From Cladosporium sp. IMV 00045 (Eukaryota > Ascomycota > Dothideomycetes > Cladosporiales > Cladosporiaceae), in NCBI GenBank assembly GCA_001931905.2, contig MSJI02000212.1, positions 1 to 30,790 of the forward strand: DNA of 30,790 nt. The letters run 5' to 3'. This document shows positions 10,101-18,210 of the stretch, piece after piece (the stretch's first letter is position 1; each line of letters starts with the position of its first letter). The notes beneath the pieces are model-generated. The model was given only the letters and a program-made list of their open reading frames with translations. It made no database searches and had not been told where the DNA came from. A program made the translations under genes and the position numbers.

Positions 10101-11748
10101 ATACGATGATTCTTACGAAGGCGATACCTCTGAAATGGTCTCGGCCACTGAAAAGTCGACACCTGCGGAGCCAACATCAAGAGTCAGCCTCCGATCACCA
10201 GCAAACAGAAACGTGCCGATCAATGCTGCAAAGCTTCAGCTTATGACTAGGACTCCCAACGCTAATGCGGACATCAACAACACCTTTTTGCTCAGCGATT
10301 TGCCCGACTTCACCGTCCACGAGGAAGACCGCGAGAGACCATCCGAACGCGCCTTGGCCACCAGACTGGCTAGCTATGCCTCTGTTGAAGTCAGTGATCA
10401 GTACGCACTTGCCACAACGGAGCTCGTGAAAGCTATCACCGATGTTCAAGGCCAGCAAATCCACTGGGAGGACCTGACGTCGCTAGGCCTGCAGGATAAG
10501 GCGCTGAAGTCCTTGCACGGCTTGGACCTATACTGCGGCCGAATTGAGAAGCTCGACGTTTCAGATAATGCTCTGACACAACTCGATGGCGTACCACCAT
10601 TTGTTCGTCAGCTGAATGCCCAATCAAATCAGTTGGTGAGCCTTACTTCATGGGCTCATTTGATGCATCTGCAGTACCTGGATGTCTCTGAGAACAACAT
10701 GGAAAGCTTAGATGGACTTGGACACCTCATACACTTGCGCGAGCTGCGGGCTGATAGCAACAAGATTCGACGATTAGACGGTATTGCGGATCTCGACGGC
10801 CTGATTACCTTGAGCGCCCGCAACAACGCCATTCGCGATGTTGACTTCGAGCAATTTCGCTTTGAGAGGGTCGTCGACCTCGATCTAAGCGAAAATAATA
10901 TCACGGCCATCGATGGGCTGGAGCGAATGGATTCTCTCCGCACTTTGAAACTCGACAACAACCCACTCAGCAAGCCGCTGAACGTTTCGAAGCCGATGCC
11001 ACGCTTGAAGCATTTGTCCCTGCGGTCTTGCGGGTTGAGATCGCTCGACGTAACGCCTTTCCCGAACCTTCGGACTTTGGAGGTGGACAACAACAGTCTT
11101 GTCACCATCACCGGATTGTCCAAGCTTAAGAAGCTGGACCTCCTGTCCATGTGTGCCCAAGACCTCGACCCTGAGGAGAGCATTGCAGTGCTTGATAGCC
11201 CTGTGGAGGCTCTAACTGTTCGACTTTCAAGGAACACCTTCACGCACCTCCACCTAGACCACGCGTTCATGTCGATCAAGCATCTCGAGCTCGCTGATGT
11301 AGGTCTGGGAAGCCTGCCAGACAATTTCGGGATACAGATGCCCAACCTCCGTTCCCTGGACCTTTCCTACAACGGCGTTAGAGACATTCGGCCTCTCGCG
11401 CCCCTCAGTGGCCTGGAGTCGCTTACGCTTGTCGGATGCCGTGTCGAGCGGCTCAGGAAGACGATTGCCACGTTAGGAAAACTCGGCAAGCTCACGAGAC
11501 TCGACTTGAAACAGAATCCGTTGACGCAAGGTTTCTATGGTCCAGACGGCAGCGATGACAAGTCTTACAGGGCGAAGCTGGATGAAGAGACGGCGATTCG
11601 AAGACGAACGTATGAGTTGCTGATCGCGTACAGTTGCACACGCGAAAGTTTCATGTTAGACGGACTGGACTTCAATGCGGAAGCTGCGGTGGCCAAGGAT
11701 GAGGTATGGGAGAGATTGGTGGAGCTCGGAGTTTTGAGACGGGTTTGA
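7147..11748 (+). CDS. Cdc11/Nud1-type leucine-rich-repeat scaffold of the septation initiation network
   Basis: One uninterrupted frame of 1533 residues from the ATG at 7147. The start was chosen because AAGAACATGG is a good context and the product then begins MASAGVLPWLVGLP, resembling the short PWL-type N-termini I recall for homologues. An in-frame ATG at 7018 would add 43 unconserved-looking residues. A short N-terminal motif (W74 KKRL ... DLFGPSGLENIF, to about 102) precedes some 1000 residues of disordered, acidic, Ser-rich sequence. At about 1110-1464 lies a block of roughly 22-residue leucine-rich repeats of the SDS22-like kind (LDVSDNALTQLDG, LDLSENNITAIDG, LDLSYNGVRDI), then a capping segment (DEETAIRRRTYELLIAY). 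In yeasts this protein sits at the spindle pole body and recruits the GTPase and kinase module that triggers septation and mitotic exit. It is longer than Cdc11 (about 1045) or Nud1 (851) because of the disordered region. It converges with the MFS gene, whose stop is 130 bases away. Confidence 0.88.
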   Translation: MASAGVLPWLVGLPATDTAWDDAPAQNTTDATALNETPKSEPGTMRSRMSGYEDGTVAKRAQSSSPAKQQSLAWKKRLVNGQLGYGDQTDLFGPSGLENIFNRTQTPETDPQQKHRFTGLQHRLSMDQNAENTRPPTGLSKQFAPLAINSSPPLANSFYDKHAINDSASVSPASQSSQSSVADMLSDMMGKMNELSESNKGYQTRLQAIKERFGDSEELRQHLEADQYQQEQPRTSQLSPNSKDSADLSKSPRKSSDFDEPFGDADCDDWTQSEKGNYTEDYSTSKTAPSQTQVGDDFEEDHEDLQSGVESIKSTSLNAAGSEAGSESLGSQIITRQGQATLHETDENNGRHADHEQSLAFVEEQAHTGDERDSESKPHSQYLTAEVAAGNQDATGNRSITDSELEDLTPVLIAKRTTSNGKVQFNAVHTYEYARSDIIKQRKDIDKTETSQRAREMELAMGAEESDVEGRDGHDRDQSQATDQDFEASGLSAGEAEGEPVAEGARHVSGFTDAPEVEEDMPIRTKPTAFPASWDFSEPPQNESSELATAHRRGDSTSRRSISFGHNQLDNYSFQMAQRTAEDATGLTGDEADDAQRSSMDEPAQSTPHSRESSPSLDVQAPGSRIPFEFRKDSLSGIHETTQKPKRKSSAFESVKTNKNLPLPKSRSPPQSSMAPATSNDYFGDARSPPRVYVEDMDDSLDESGAAEGKRPFPISPFRSPTPKRRRTLHDSELQSVTEANISYHSQLQEAISSRKLKDDRKRETQDVASPSVLAKRKIARPRSSTPPQGPATKDYINEAKKVIELLRGNVATSSPLRGITEADENEETQAEYDDDLTEDYGPLHNTHKSDNMRTLAPQQVAHLIGGEMHGMTYDKTNNCWVRSKSFEHKQFLDPRDALSSDDDPFREISDLTVEKSARSPLRQPSQDAGATTVVHHELDDTGLSYGEPRPGDVDASEYQDTPQESVIRPGKSPKLPGEDTTLAPYDDSYEGDTSEMVSATEKSTPAEPTSRVSLRSPANRNVPINAAKLQLMTRTPNANADINNTFLLSDLPDFTVHEEDRERPSERALATRLASYASVEVSDQYALATTELVKAITDVQGQQIHWEDLTSLGLQDKALKSLHGLDLYCGRIEKLDVSDNALTQLDGVPPFVRQLNAQSNQLVSLTSWAHLMHLQYLDVSENNMESLDGLGHLIHLRELRADSNKIRRLDGIADLDGLITLSARNNAIRDVDFEQFRFERVVDLDLSENNITAIDGLERMDSLRTLKLDNNPLSKPLNVSKPMPRLKHLSLRSCGLRSLDVTPFPNLRTLEVDNNSLVTITGLSKLKKLDLLSMCAQDLDPEESIAVLDSPVEALTVRLSRNTFTHLHLDHAFMSIKHLELADVGLGSLPDNFGIQMPNLRSLDLSYNGVRDIRPLAPLSGLESLTLVGCRVERLRKTIATLGKLGKLTRLDLKQNPLTQGFYGPDGSDDKSYRAKLDEETAIRRRTYELLIAYSCTRESFMLDGLDFNAEAAVAKDEVWERLVELGVLRRV

Positions 11749-11878
11749 AAAGGAGGTAAGAATTTGGGAAACGCAGGGACCATGGCTTCTTTGGCATCAT
11801 AGCTATTTTTGAGATACCCCTATATGATATCTATCTTTCTCTCACTTCGACGCCACAGCGTCGTAACCTTCGCCCTTA
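11749..11878. terminator. Convergent 3' spacer shared by the Cdc11/Nud1 and MFS genes
   Basis: Only 130 bases separate two converging stop codons, so both 3' UTRs and polyadenylation signals must be here or overlap the opposite gene. It contains an AT-rich core (about 11805-11835, TACCCCTATATGATATCTATC). No precise cleavage site can be read from sequence alone; overlapping antisense 3' ends are likely. Confidence 0.4.
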
Positions 11879-13417
11879 TTACTCCGTCCGCTTCCGCACC
11901 TTCGGCAAAGCCAGCCAGCCCACAAGCATCACCACGAAGAACCCGATGCACATAGGATGCAGGACAAATGCTCCCACTGCTTGTGCGAGTATTCCCGTCG
12001 TAAAAGGAACCACTGCACCACCGCTGGACCCCGCCGTGGTAATAAAAGCGATCGCAACCATCTGCAGATTCCCCGGCAAAAGACGGGCAAAAATCGTCGT
12101 GGCGCAAGGATAAATCGGCCCCAACAGCAAGCCAATAATCGAAACCGCAACCGCGCCCCCGACGACATTGGGCACAAACCACGCCAGCAGCTGAAACGCC
12201 ACGGTCCCCAGTGTCAGACCCGTCACGAAGCGTTTCTCGCCCACACGCGCGGCAAAGTGCACCAGCACGAACCGCCCCAGCGTGATGCCCGCCCAGAAAC
12301 CGGCGGTCACGTAGCCGACTTTCGATGGGTCGCCGTTGCGGTAGTCGATCAGGTAGGAGATGAACCAGCCGGACTCGCTGACTTCGGAGCCTTGGTAGGA
12401 GAAGATGAAGAGGGCGCCGATGATCGTCGTGCGGCTCTTGAGCGCGCGCTGTAGGATTTGCAGCTTGCTTGGTTCGGTCGTCGTGTTGGTGATGGTGGGT
12501 GCACTTTGCCGACTGATCGTTTCCTGCAAGCTGTTGTTGAAGCCGTTGATGCCTTCTTTCTCGTAGTCCCAGAAAGCCCAGCCGGCGGCGAAGAAGCAGA
12601 TGCAGCGCAGGCCAATGGTGATCAGCCAGAAGCGCGACCAGAGGATTCCGTTCGAGATCATGGCGGTCGCTATGATGGGTGCGACCGTGCCGCCTACGCC
12701 ATACGAGCCGTGCGCCATTCCCAGAATGACGGTGGAGTTCGCGAGGTTGGCGCAGAAGACGTTGTTCAGGGCTAGGTTGACGGCAGCGCCGAAGCCGAGG
12801 AGGAGGTAGGCCACGACGACGACAGGGTAGGGTGGCGTGCAGACTATGATCACGTAGCCTGCGATCATGACAATCTCGGCGAGCATGAGGCATTTGGCCC
12901 GGCCTAGGAGGCTGGCGAGGATGCTGCTGGTTGGAGCTGCGAGGAGGAATCCGGCGGCGTTGGCGACGAAGATAAGGGAGACGATGGCGTAGCCGATGTT
13001 GTAGTGAGTTTCCATGGAAGGGATAAGGGCTCCGTTGACGGCGTCGTTGATGCCGTTGCCGAAGTAGATTGAGCAGGCTGCTAGAACTCTCCATTTGTTC
13101 ATCGCTGGGTACCAGAAGCTGGGAGCGATTGAAGTGGCACCATCGATGGTGGGAGAACGGGAAGGGCTGGACTCGAGCTCGTTTGGAGTTGTGCGGTTCA
13201 TTATTGAGGGATCATCGCATTCTTGCGAGGACTGGTAGCCTGGAGAAGTCTTTGTCTCGCCAGTCGATTTAGTTAGGCCATAGTTGGGCAGTTCGATGGA
13301 ATCGAGCTCTTCGATTGAAGGACCTCGCTGGTGGTGCTTTGCGGAAGGAGGTACGCTGACAGGCTCGTGTGTAACGAGACTAAGCCCGCCAGCAAATGGT
13401 GAGGGAGTCATATTCAT
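11879..13417 (-). CDS. Major facilitator superfamily transporter, BSC6-like
   Basis: The protein has 512 residues from the first in-frame ATG (13415-13417). The frame is open a little further but opens at TTG; a second ATG two codons on (13409-13411) is possible. The first 100 or so residues are hydrophilic and Ser-rich with EELDSIELP, a cytoplasmic tail. From about residue 100 there are about 12 hydrophobic segments, beginning WRVLAACSIYFGNGINDAVN and including LIFVANAAGFLLAAP, GSYGVGGTVAPIIATAMI, EVSESGWFISYLIDYRNGDP, GFWAGITLGRF and LLGPIYPCATTIFARLLP. This matches from memory the fungal MFS group annotated 'bypass of stop codon protein 6' and related fucose-permease-like carriers. Substrate is unknown. 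There is no sign of truncation. A 9-codon upstream ORF overlaps the start codon (separate entry). No biosynthetic neighbours suggest a cargo. Confidence 0.88.
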   Translation of the reverse strand: MNMTPSPFAGGLSLVTHEPVSVPPSAKHHQRGPSIEELDSIELPNYGLTKSTGETKTSPGYQSSQECDDPSIMNRTTPNELESSPSRSPTIDGATSIAPSFWYPAMNKWRVLAACSIYFGNGINDAVNGALIPSMETHYNIGYAIVSLIFVANAAGFLLAAPTSSILASLLGRAKCLMLAEIVMIAGYVIIVCTPPYPVVVVAYLLLGFGAAVNLALNNVFCANLANSTVILGMAHGSYGVGGTVAPIIATAMISNGILWSRFWLITIGLRCICFFAAGWAFWDYEKEGINGFNNSLQETISRQSAPTITNTTTEPSKLQILQRALKSRTTIIGALFIFSYQGSEVSESGWFISYLIDYRNGDPSKVGYVTAGFWAGITLGRFVLVHFAARVGEKRFVTGLTLGTVAFQLLAWFVPNVVGGAVAVSIIGLLLGPIYPCATTIFARLLPGNLQMVAIAFITTAGSSGGAVVPFTTGILAQAVGAFVLHPMCIGFFVVMLVGWLALPKVRKRTE

Positions 13418-13443
13418 GAGTTGTGAGCCGTGGTTGGGCCCAT
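13414..13443 (-). promoter_or_regulatory. Upstream ORF overlapping the MFS start codon
   Basis: On the minus strand an ATG at 13443-13441 reads MGPTTAHNS and stops at TGA (13416-13414). That stop overlaps the MFS ATG (13417-13415) in the sequence ATGA. If this ATG is in the mRNA, ribosomes scanning from the cap would meet it first, and MFS translation would depend on leaky scanning or stop-restart. Whether the transcript begins upstream of it cannot be seen from sequence. Confidence 0.4.
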
Positions 13444-14126
13444 TCAACCGCAGTCAGACGTGGATGCAAGCAAGCGGACATACATCGAAGAGAACTGCTT
13501 CAAAGAGCTTTTGGCGAACACCAGTCGCAATAAATGCCTTGTTTGAAGCGAACAATCGTCATTACGATGTCTCGATGCATGTACATTGCTTTGTTGCTGC
13601 AGAGCGATTACCAACATTTGCGGGATGACCTGTAGTGGTAAAATGTGATCGTCGGGGATTGACCAAAAACGGGCATATGCCGACGGCGAGTTTTGTCAGC
13701 CTGAAGGTTGTATTCGAGTACTTGCCGATCATCTCGATTCTTCTGTTCAACGTCACGGCCTTGCATCTTAGATAATCACGTGTCGATTGTCGTTGGATGG
13801 GCAGATTGCATGGACTCAGGCAGCCTGATCAAATCACCCCTTGGCTGCGGCCATTTTCCCATGAACGCAAGGACGACAATTCATCGTCAGCCGCAAGCAA
13901 GGGCGTAAACAGATGCCATTGAGCCAATGAGCCCAGTGTGGTCTTTTGTCTTGACTGCTTTGCCTGTTCACCGATCACTTACAACCACACTCCCATGCTC
14001 ATGGGAGAGGGGCGAAGTCGACAGTGTAACACAAGGCCATGGCACATATACTCTGTACCCGAAGCCCAAAATGATGAGTTTGCCTATCCGCAACATCCCC
14101 TCTCATATTGAGCCACCACCGCTGCT
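13444..14126. promoter_or_regulatory. Divergent intergenic region between the MFS and orphan genes
   Basis: About 680 bases between divergent genes. It contains a CACGTG E-box-type palindrome (13777-13782) with GATAA just before it (13771-13775). A CCAAT box (13924-13928) sits within the small inverted repeat CATTG-AGC-CAATG. A TATA-like CATATACT lies near 14044, about 80 bases before the orphan gene's ATG. These are motif matches only. No convincing gene is present. Confidence 0.35.
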
Positions 14127-14813
14127 ATGACTACTTCCATGGCCGAATCGTTTCGTAAAGACACAGAATTGCAGGAGGTGTTACCTACTTCATACGAGCA
14201 AAGCCCACAATCCCCTCTGGAGAACGTTCTGCAAGCTGTGCCGGATGAAGACGCAACACCAGACAAAGCACGAGACTACCTCGTGCAGCTGCTCGTCACC
14301 AAGAGGGCCCTCGCAACCGACCACGCGCAATGCATCGCCGACCGATGGACCATTGGCACAGGCAAAGAACTTCGCTCATATCCCCCAGACATGTACTTTG
14401 AAGTCTTTCGCCGCGAGGATGGCTGGAAAGTGTACAGAGAGGTGAAGACTTGCGTCTACGAGGAGCAAATCGGTACGAGAAAAGCATCGAAAGGTACGTG
14501 CGATCTCTTTTTTTCAATTTAACTGTAACGATAATGAGTTCTAAACACCCGTCCAGTCTGCTTCGCCATGGTAATCTTTGCCCTCACCGGGGTAATTGGG
14601 TTCGGAATGCATTGGAACCTTCAAGAAAGCGGCTGTGAGGGCTATAAGGTTGCCTTTGCCATAGCGGTACTAAATGAGGCTCTCGGGGCTCGCCCGCCCG
14701 AGGCAAAAGTCCATCTGCAGCGGAAGCTCGAGCAAGCATTGCTGGAACACCGGATCGAATGCGAACTACAAGAGGCCACGAGTCATGATCCTCGAGGTCA
14801 TTGGCAAGTATGA
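14127..14813 (+). CDS. Small spliced orphan protein with one predicted membrane segment
   Basis: Two exons, 14127-14493 and 14557-14813, give 207 residues. Without splicing the frame stops at 14522. With the 63-base intron removed it continues in frame from GTC (Val123) to TGA. Residues 1-40 are acidic and Ser/Glu-rich. Residues 45-115 look folded (KARDYLVQLLVTKRALATDH, CIADRWTIGTGKEL, PDMYFEVFRREDGWKVYREV). Residues 123-142 (VCFAMVIFALTGVIGFGMHW) could cross a membrane, and an amphipathic helix-rich tail follows (KVHLQRKLEQALLEHRIECE). I do not recognise the family. A second start at 14139 is possible. Downstream, another frame reads MVSLILGGHGFIYLIKRFVL from 14831 and might be part of a further exon, but I see no well-formed intron linking it. 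Moderate confidence that it is a gene; function unknown. Confidence 0.55.
14494..14556 (+). other. Intron of the orphan gene
   Basis: GTACGT donor, TTCTAAAC branch-like sequence about 14 bases before the CAG acceptor, 63 bases long. Splicing in phase 1 rescues the downstream frame and creates the predicted membrane segment. Confidence 0.65.
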
Positions 14814-15159
14814 GCCTCCAGTTTTGCTTAATGGTGTCTCTTATTCTTGGAGGACACGGCTTTATCTACCTGATCAAACGCTTCGTTCTGGTGGCCGCCA
14901 TAGTTGAGCAACATACAAGTATGAAGCTCAGAATGCTCTGCATCATGACGCACGGTTTCCATGTGGTTCTTTGATGCGATCAGGAGTCACAAGAGAACAT
15001 GGAAGGACAGATTTATAATGAAGGAATGAATTAGATTAACATGTATCTGCGTAGCTCATGAAGATTATGCATTAAGGATTGAAATTCAGCCATGCTCGTT
15101 CGCCCACTCCACCACACCCCCGACTCCGCTCCATTTACCACATCCCCATCAATCACTCT
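14814..15159. other. Convergent intergenic region between orphan and BYS1-family genes
   Basis: About 345 bases, AT-rich around 15000-15080, which suits 3' UTRs and polyadenylation of both converging genes. The only notable coding potential is the hydrophobic frame from 14831 described under the orphan gene. Confidence 0.4.
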
Positions 15160-15672
15160 CTAAGAAGAGTTGCCGTTCGAGCTGCAAAGCTGCAAGATCA
15201 AGTTCGCATTGGTGCCCTGGTTGAAAACGGCATTCTTGCCAGACGGGTTGCTCGGGCTGTAAGTGTTGGGGCAATCGCCGGTGGTACGAGGCTTGCACGA
15301 GACGCTGTAGCCATTGCTGGCGCCGCCGGCGAGGAGCTCGAAGCCCTCCTTCTTGAGGGGGTCGCCGTAGATGGTGCTCAGATCGTAGTAGGTGCGGTCC
15401 GGGTTGGTGCCGACGTTGTAGACGGCCTGCAGCGGGCTGCTGAGGTCGGGCTGGCGAGAGACGGTGATGGAGCTCTGCTTGACGTTGGCGCCAGGGATGG
15501 TCACGCTGAAGGCGTTGTTTTTGTTGGCGGGAAGGGTGACCACGCCGGTGCTGGAGTCGCCCTGGCGGGATTGCAGGTAGAGTGGGAAGCCGCACTTGTT
15601 GTCGACGAAGAAGGTGGCGGCGGAGGCAGAGGCGGCGAGGCCGGAGAGCATGAGGGTGGTGATGAGCTGCAT
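15160..15672 (-). CDS. Secreted BYS1-family (yeast-phase-specific-like) small cysteine protein
   Basis: A 170-residue protein starting with ATG in a C/A-rich leader (ACCAACCATG). Residues 1-18 (MQLITTLMLSGLAASASA) form a clear signal peptide, with cleavage likely before A19. The mature protein is small, Gly/Ser/Asn-rich and has four cysteines (C27, two in SVSCKPRTTGDCPNT, one in LILQLCSS), enough for two disulfides. The segment TYYDLSTIYGDPLKKEGFEL with the early DNKCGFPLYLQS is what I associate with the Blastomyces yeast-phase-specific protein 1 domain, a thaumatin-like beta fold found in secreted or wall-associated fungal proteins. Biochemical role is not established. The G-poor leader and TATA box suggest a strongly expressed gene. 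No break is seen, and length is normal for the family. Confidence 0.85.
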   Translation of the reverse strand: MQLITTLMLSGLAASASAATFFVDNKCGFPLYLQSRQGDSSTGVVTLPANKNNAFSVTIPGANVKQSSITVSRQPDLSSPLQAVYNVGTNPDRTYYDLSTIYGDPLKKEGFELLAGGASNGYSVSCKPRTTGDCPNTYSPSNPSGKNAVFNQGTNANLILQLCSSNGNSS

Positions 15673-15825
15673 GGTTGGTGTTTGGGTGTGTGTTTGATGG
15701 GTTGATGGATTGGTTGGTTAGAAGGTTGGCAGATTGGTGGATTAAATTGGAAGGCTGGTTGATGTGAAGACGTTGTGTTGTTGGATGATAGAAAGAGAGA
15801 CTTGTCCGACGGGATTCATCGACCC

Positions 15826-15832
15826 CTTTATA
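15826..15832 (-). promoter_or_regulatory. TATA box of the BYS1-family gene
   Basis: TATAAAG on the minus strand, about 155 bases before the ATG. The bases between are C/A-rich and G-poor on the mRNA strand (repeats of CCAACC and CATCAACC), typical of leaders of highly expressed fungal genes. This is the best TATA box in the window. Confidence 0.6.
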
Positions 15833-17031
15833 CAACCTCGCATCACATCAAGCAGGTAGCGATGCATGCCATAGCCCTTGCTTGCATCGTCATTTCCGGT
15901 ACCAGATGGTAGCTAGCTCTTGCGATCGGGGATACTCCAGAGTCCACTGCCGTCGCGAGGTCACGCGCAAACCGAGCCAAAAAGCCCATGAGACTATGTT
16001 TAGGTAACTAGTGGTATGCCTTACCTATACGAGAATATTCAAGGTCGCATCCATCGTCGTAGTAGTTTAGGCGGCTCGTATCGCAGTCAGGCGCAGACTT
16101 GCACATCACCCTGCGAAACGGCACACCGATTGTTGCATTGGCGTCGCACATCGTTCCCTTGCTAGAGGCGCAGAGGCGTAGAGTCTTCCGCTAAGAGCTG
16201 GTCCGGTCATGTTCAATACGACGTGATTAGCTTCTTCAAGTAAGGCAGAGACACGAGACGTCGCCCTCGCCCTGAGAGCATCGGTGCCGAGCGACTTTTT
16301 AGACTTTCTGGGGGATCTATTCTGGGAAACAGCCTTTTCTCGAAGGCTTCGCCCTACTATGGCAGAAGCCAGTATTACGCCACGATGCTACACAGTGACT
16401 CTCCGGTGGCACTCTTGAGAATCTAGAGTATCTTTGAGCGTTTTCGGTGGTTATTAAAAGTGAGAGGGCGGGTTTGCGGCAGGACTTGCCTCACCAGATC
16501 GTAGATGGACTTATAGCTCTCTACTTTCTAATGACGCAGTATCCAAACATAGTTGCAGAGTTTAGGCAATTCTTCCGATGCGATGTGAAGTCTAACGTAC
16601 ACAAATTTGCTACTATTGACGCATCGTACATACATGTAACTAGGAGTGTAGCTGCGCTGCTAATCCACATGATTTGCGGGCGGTGCTTTGACGGTCATAT
16701 GGCTAAGAATGCCGGTTCGTCAATCTCGTCGGTAATGACCGACGCTCTTTGGGGCCGTTTTTGATGCGGGTTACCTCAATCCTGTGTGATGCATACTTCT
16801 TTCAGGATGTGAAGTCGAGGTGCCACTCGTGTAAGCTTGAGGGAAGAGCTCAGCTTCGAGAAAATTCAGCTTGCTACCAGGGTGACAAAGCAGAGCTGGA
16901 GGCCGAGTCTCACGTGAGAATGACCGACCAAGTTTACGCAGTCAAGGTGCAATACATCATCACGGATGAATGCGCACTCAATGGATCTCCCAGGTAAGTG
17001 GAGGCTCATCGTCAGTGCGAGTTCAGGATCT
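15833..17031. other. 1.2-kb region without a supportable gene
   Basis: It lies between the promoter of the BYS1-family gene and the 3' end of the sirtuin, so the distal part may hold upstream control elements. Open frames are short. The longest, 16447-16764 on the + strand, opens at GTG and has no recognisable domain. Patches around 16440-16740 are AT-richer than the genes, but I see no terminal repeats or transposase motifs. Confidence 0.5.
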
Positions 17032-18210
17032 TCAAGCCCAAGGCGCAGGCTGAAAGTTAGGATTCCTCAGGACCGTACTCACGATCGGCGCACGAGAATA
17101 TCCACTTTGTCGTATTCTGTCCGCCAGCTCCGGCAAAAATGTCTCCAGCGTCTCCGCGCAGCGTACCCCGTATGTTCCATCGTTGTGACCCGTGATGTCA
17201 GGGAAGAATTGCTCTTCGCCTCTCACTCCTCCCATGTTTGCGATTCCAATAGGCTTGCCTTGCTCTTTTGCTCTCTTCACCAGCCGCCATGCAGAGTAGG
17301 TTGCTAGTGAAGAGCCTAGAACCAATATCCGGCTGGCTTCATCAACTGCGTTCTCTACAGCCAGTTTGACAGGATTGGGGATCGATTCTCCAAACATGAT
17401 CACGGCCGGTTTGAGGATTCCTGCTGTAGACTTTGACTTGGGCGTCCAGGCGCCGTCGCTATCCACATCCACAGTTGTGCCCTCTGGTGGTTTGTTGAGA
17501 CACACCGGACATGCAGGGTATCGAAATGTGTTGTACTCGACTCCTGGCACATCCACATCACCGTCTGGGTTTGTCTTCAGTCCTCTCTTTCTTCGCTCTT
17601 CTGGGTTCTCCGTTGAAAGTGCTCCCGATTCCAGCATTTCGGCGAGAAAATCGGCCCACGCTGGATTGAGAGACGCAAGGTCTTGCTGAAACTTTGCGCG
17701 ATCGTACTCAGTTCGGCATGAAGTGCAGACTGTACTTCGTAGGTAGCCATGCAGTTCCAGCGTGCGGAGATTAGGATGGGCTTTCGGGTGGAAAGAGTCG
17801 ACATTCTGCGTGATGACGCTGGAGAGAAGACCAAGTTCTCCTAGAGCGCCAACGGCATGATGAGCTGAGTTTGGTTTGCTACGATTTAGATTCGTCCAGC
17901 CCAGAAAACTGCGAGCCCAGTATCTCTTCCGTGCCTCGTGGTTGGCGCAGAACTCGTGGTAGTAGATAGGGCGATATGTCTTGTTCAGGGTGTATGTGCC
18001 ATTACTGCCGCGGTAGTCGGCGAGACCACTGGCTACGCTGATTCCGGCGCCTGTGAGAAGTAGGGTGCGACCATTGCCCTGTTGGCCAGATTTATGGGAT
18101 GTCAAGAATGACTGAAGCGCTGCGAGTGCGCCTTCAGTTTTTGCGGCTGATGTTGGTATGAAGTTAGGCGGTGGAAGAGGAGCAGTGTAAGGGATGCGCA
18201 TGAAAGACAT
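17032..18210 (-). CDS. SIR2-family NAD-dependent deacylase, SIRT4-like (class II)
   Basis: A 392-residue protein from ATG at 18210-18208. The open frame reaches 18381 but only with a TTG start. A second ATG (18201-18199, MRIPYT) is equally plausible and resembles the starts I recall for homologues. Sirtuin motifs are complete and in order: GAGIS (54-58) then GLADYRGSNG for NAD binding, TQNVDSFH (134-141), the catalytic His in ELHG (H154), a zinc site C162-x2-C165 ... C234-x2-C237, KPAVIMFGE (267-275) and GSSLATYSA (299-307). The enzyme would remove acyl groups from lysines using NAD. The TQNVDxxHxKA pattern is closest to the SIRT4-like branch, often mitochondrial, though no clear targeting peptide is visible. 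The insert between the two zinc pairs (about 70 residues) is long and charged. The last residues contain an intron-like 33-base element (separate entry). Confidence 0.9.
   Translation of the reverse strand: MSFMRIPYTAPLPPPNFIPTSAAKTEGALAALQSFLTSHKSGQQGNGRTLLLTGAGISVASGLADYRGSNGTYTLNKTYRPIYYHEFCANHEARKRYWARSFLGWTNLNRSKPNSAHHAVGALGELGLLSSVITQNVDSFHPKAHPNLRTLELHGYLRSTVCTSCRTEYDRAKFQQDLASLNPAWADFLAEMLESGALSTENPEERRKRGLKTNPDGDVDVPGVEYNTFRYPACPVCLNKPPEGTTVDVDSDGAWTPKSKSTAGILKPAVIMFGESIPNPVKLAVENAVDEASRILVLGSSLATYSAWRLVKRAKEQGKPIGIANMGGVRGEEQFFPDITGHNDGTYGVRCAETLETFLPELADRIRQSGYSRAPIVSTVLRNPNFQPAPWA
17050..17082 (-). other. 33-base intron-like element near the sirtuin stop codon
   Basis: On the coding strand it starts GTGAGT and ends CCTAACTTTCAG, a consensus donor, branch and acceptor. 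It is exactly 11 codons long, so the reading frame is the same with or without it: the tail would be ...SRAPI-PAPWA instead of ...SRAPIVSTVLRNPNFQPAPWA. At 33 bases it is far below the 53-63 bases of the other introns here and may be too short to splice. Confidence 0.3.

Noticed and set aside
10656..11345. 229-codon minus-strand frame
   Set aside because: Antisense of the leucine-rich repeats; the Ser/Arg-rich repetition mirrors the repeat codons.
11820..13094. 424-codon minus-strand frame overlapping the MFS gene
   Set aside because: It is the same strand in another frame, gives an Arg/His-rich product without domains, and the other frame encodes a clear transporter.
15079..15705. 208-codon + strand frame across the BYS1-family gene
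   Set aside because: Ala/Val/Gly-rich antisense shadow of a gene with a signal peptide and family motifs.
16447..16764. Possible transposon remnant in AT-richer DNA
   Set aside because: No terminal repeats, target duplication, transposase or reverse-transcriptase motif could be seen.
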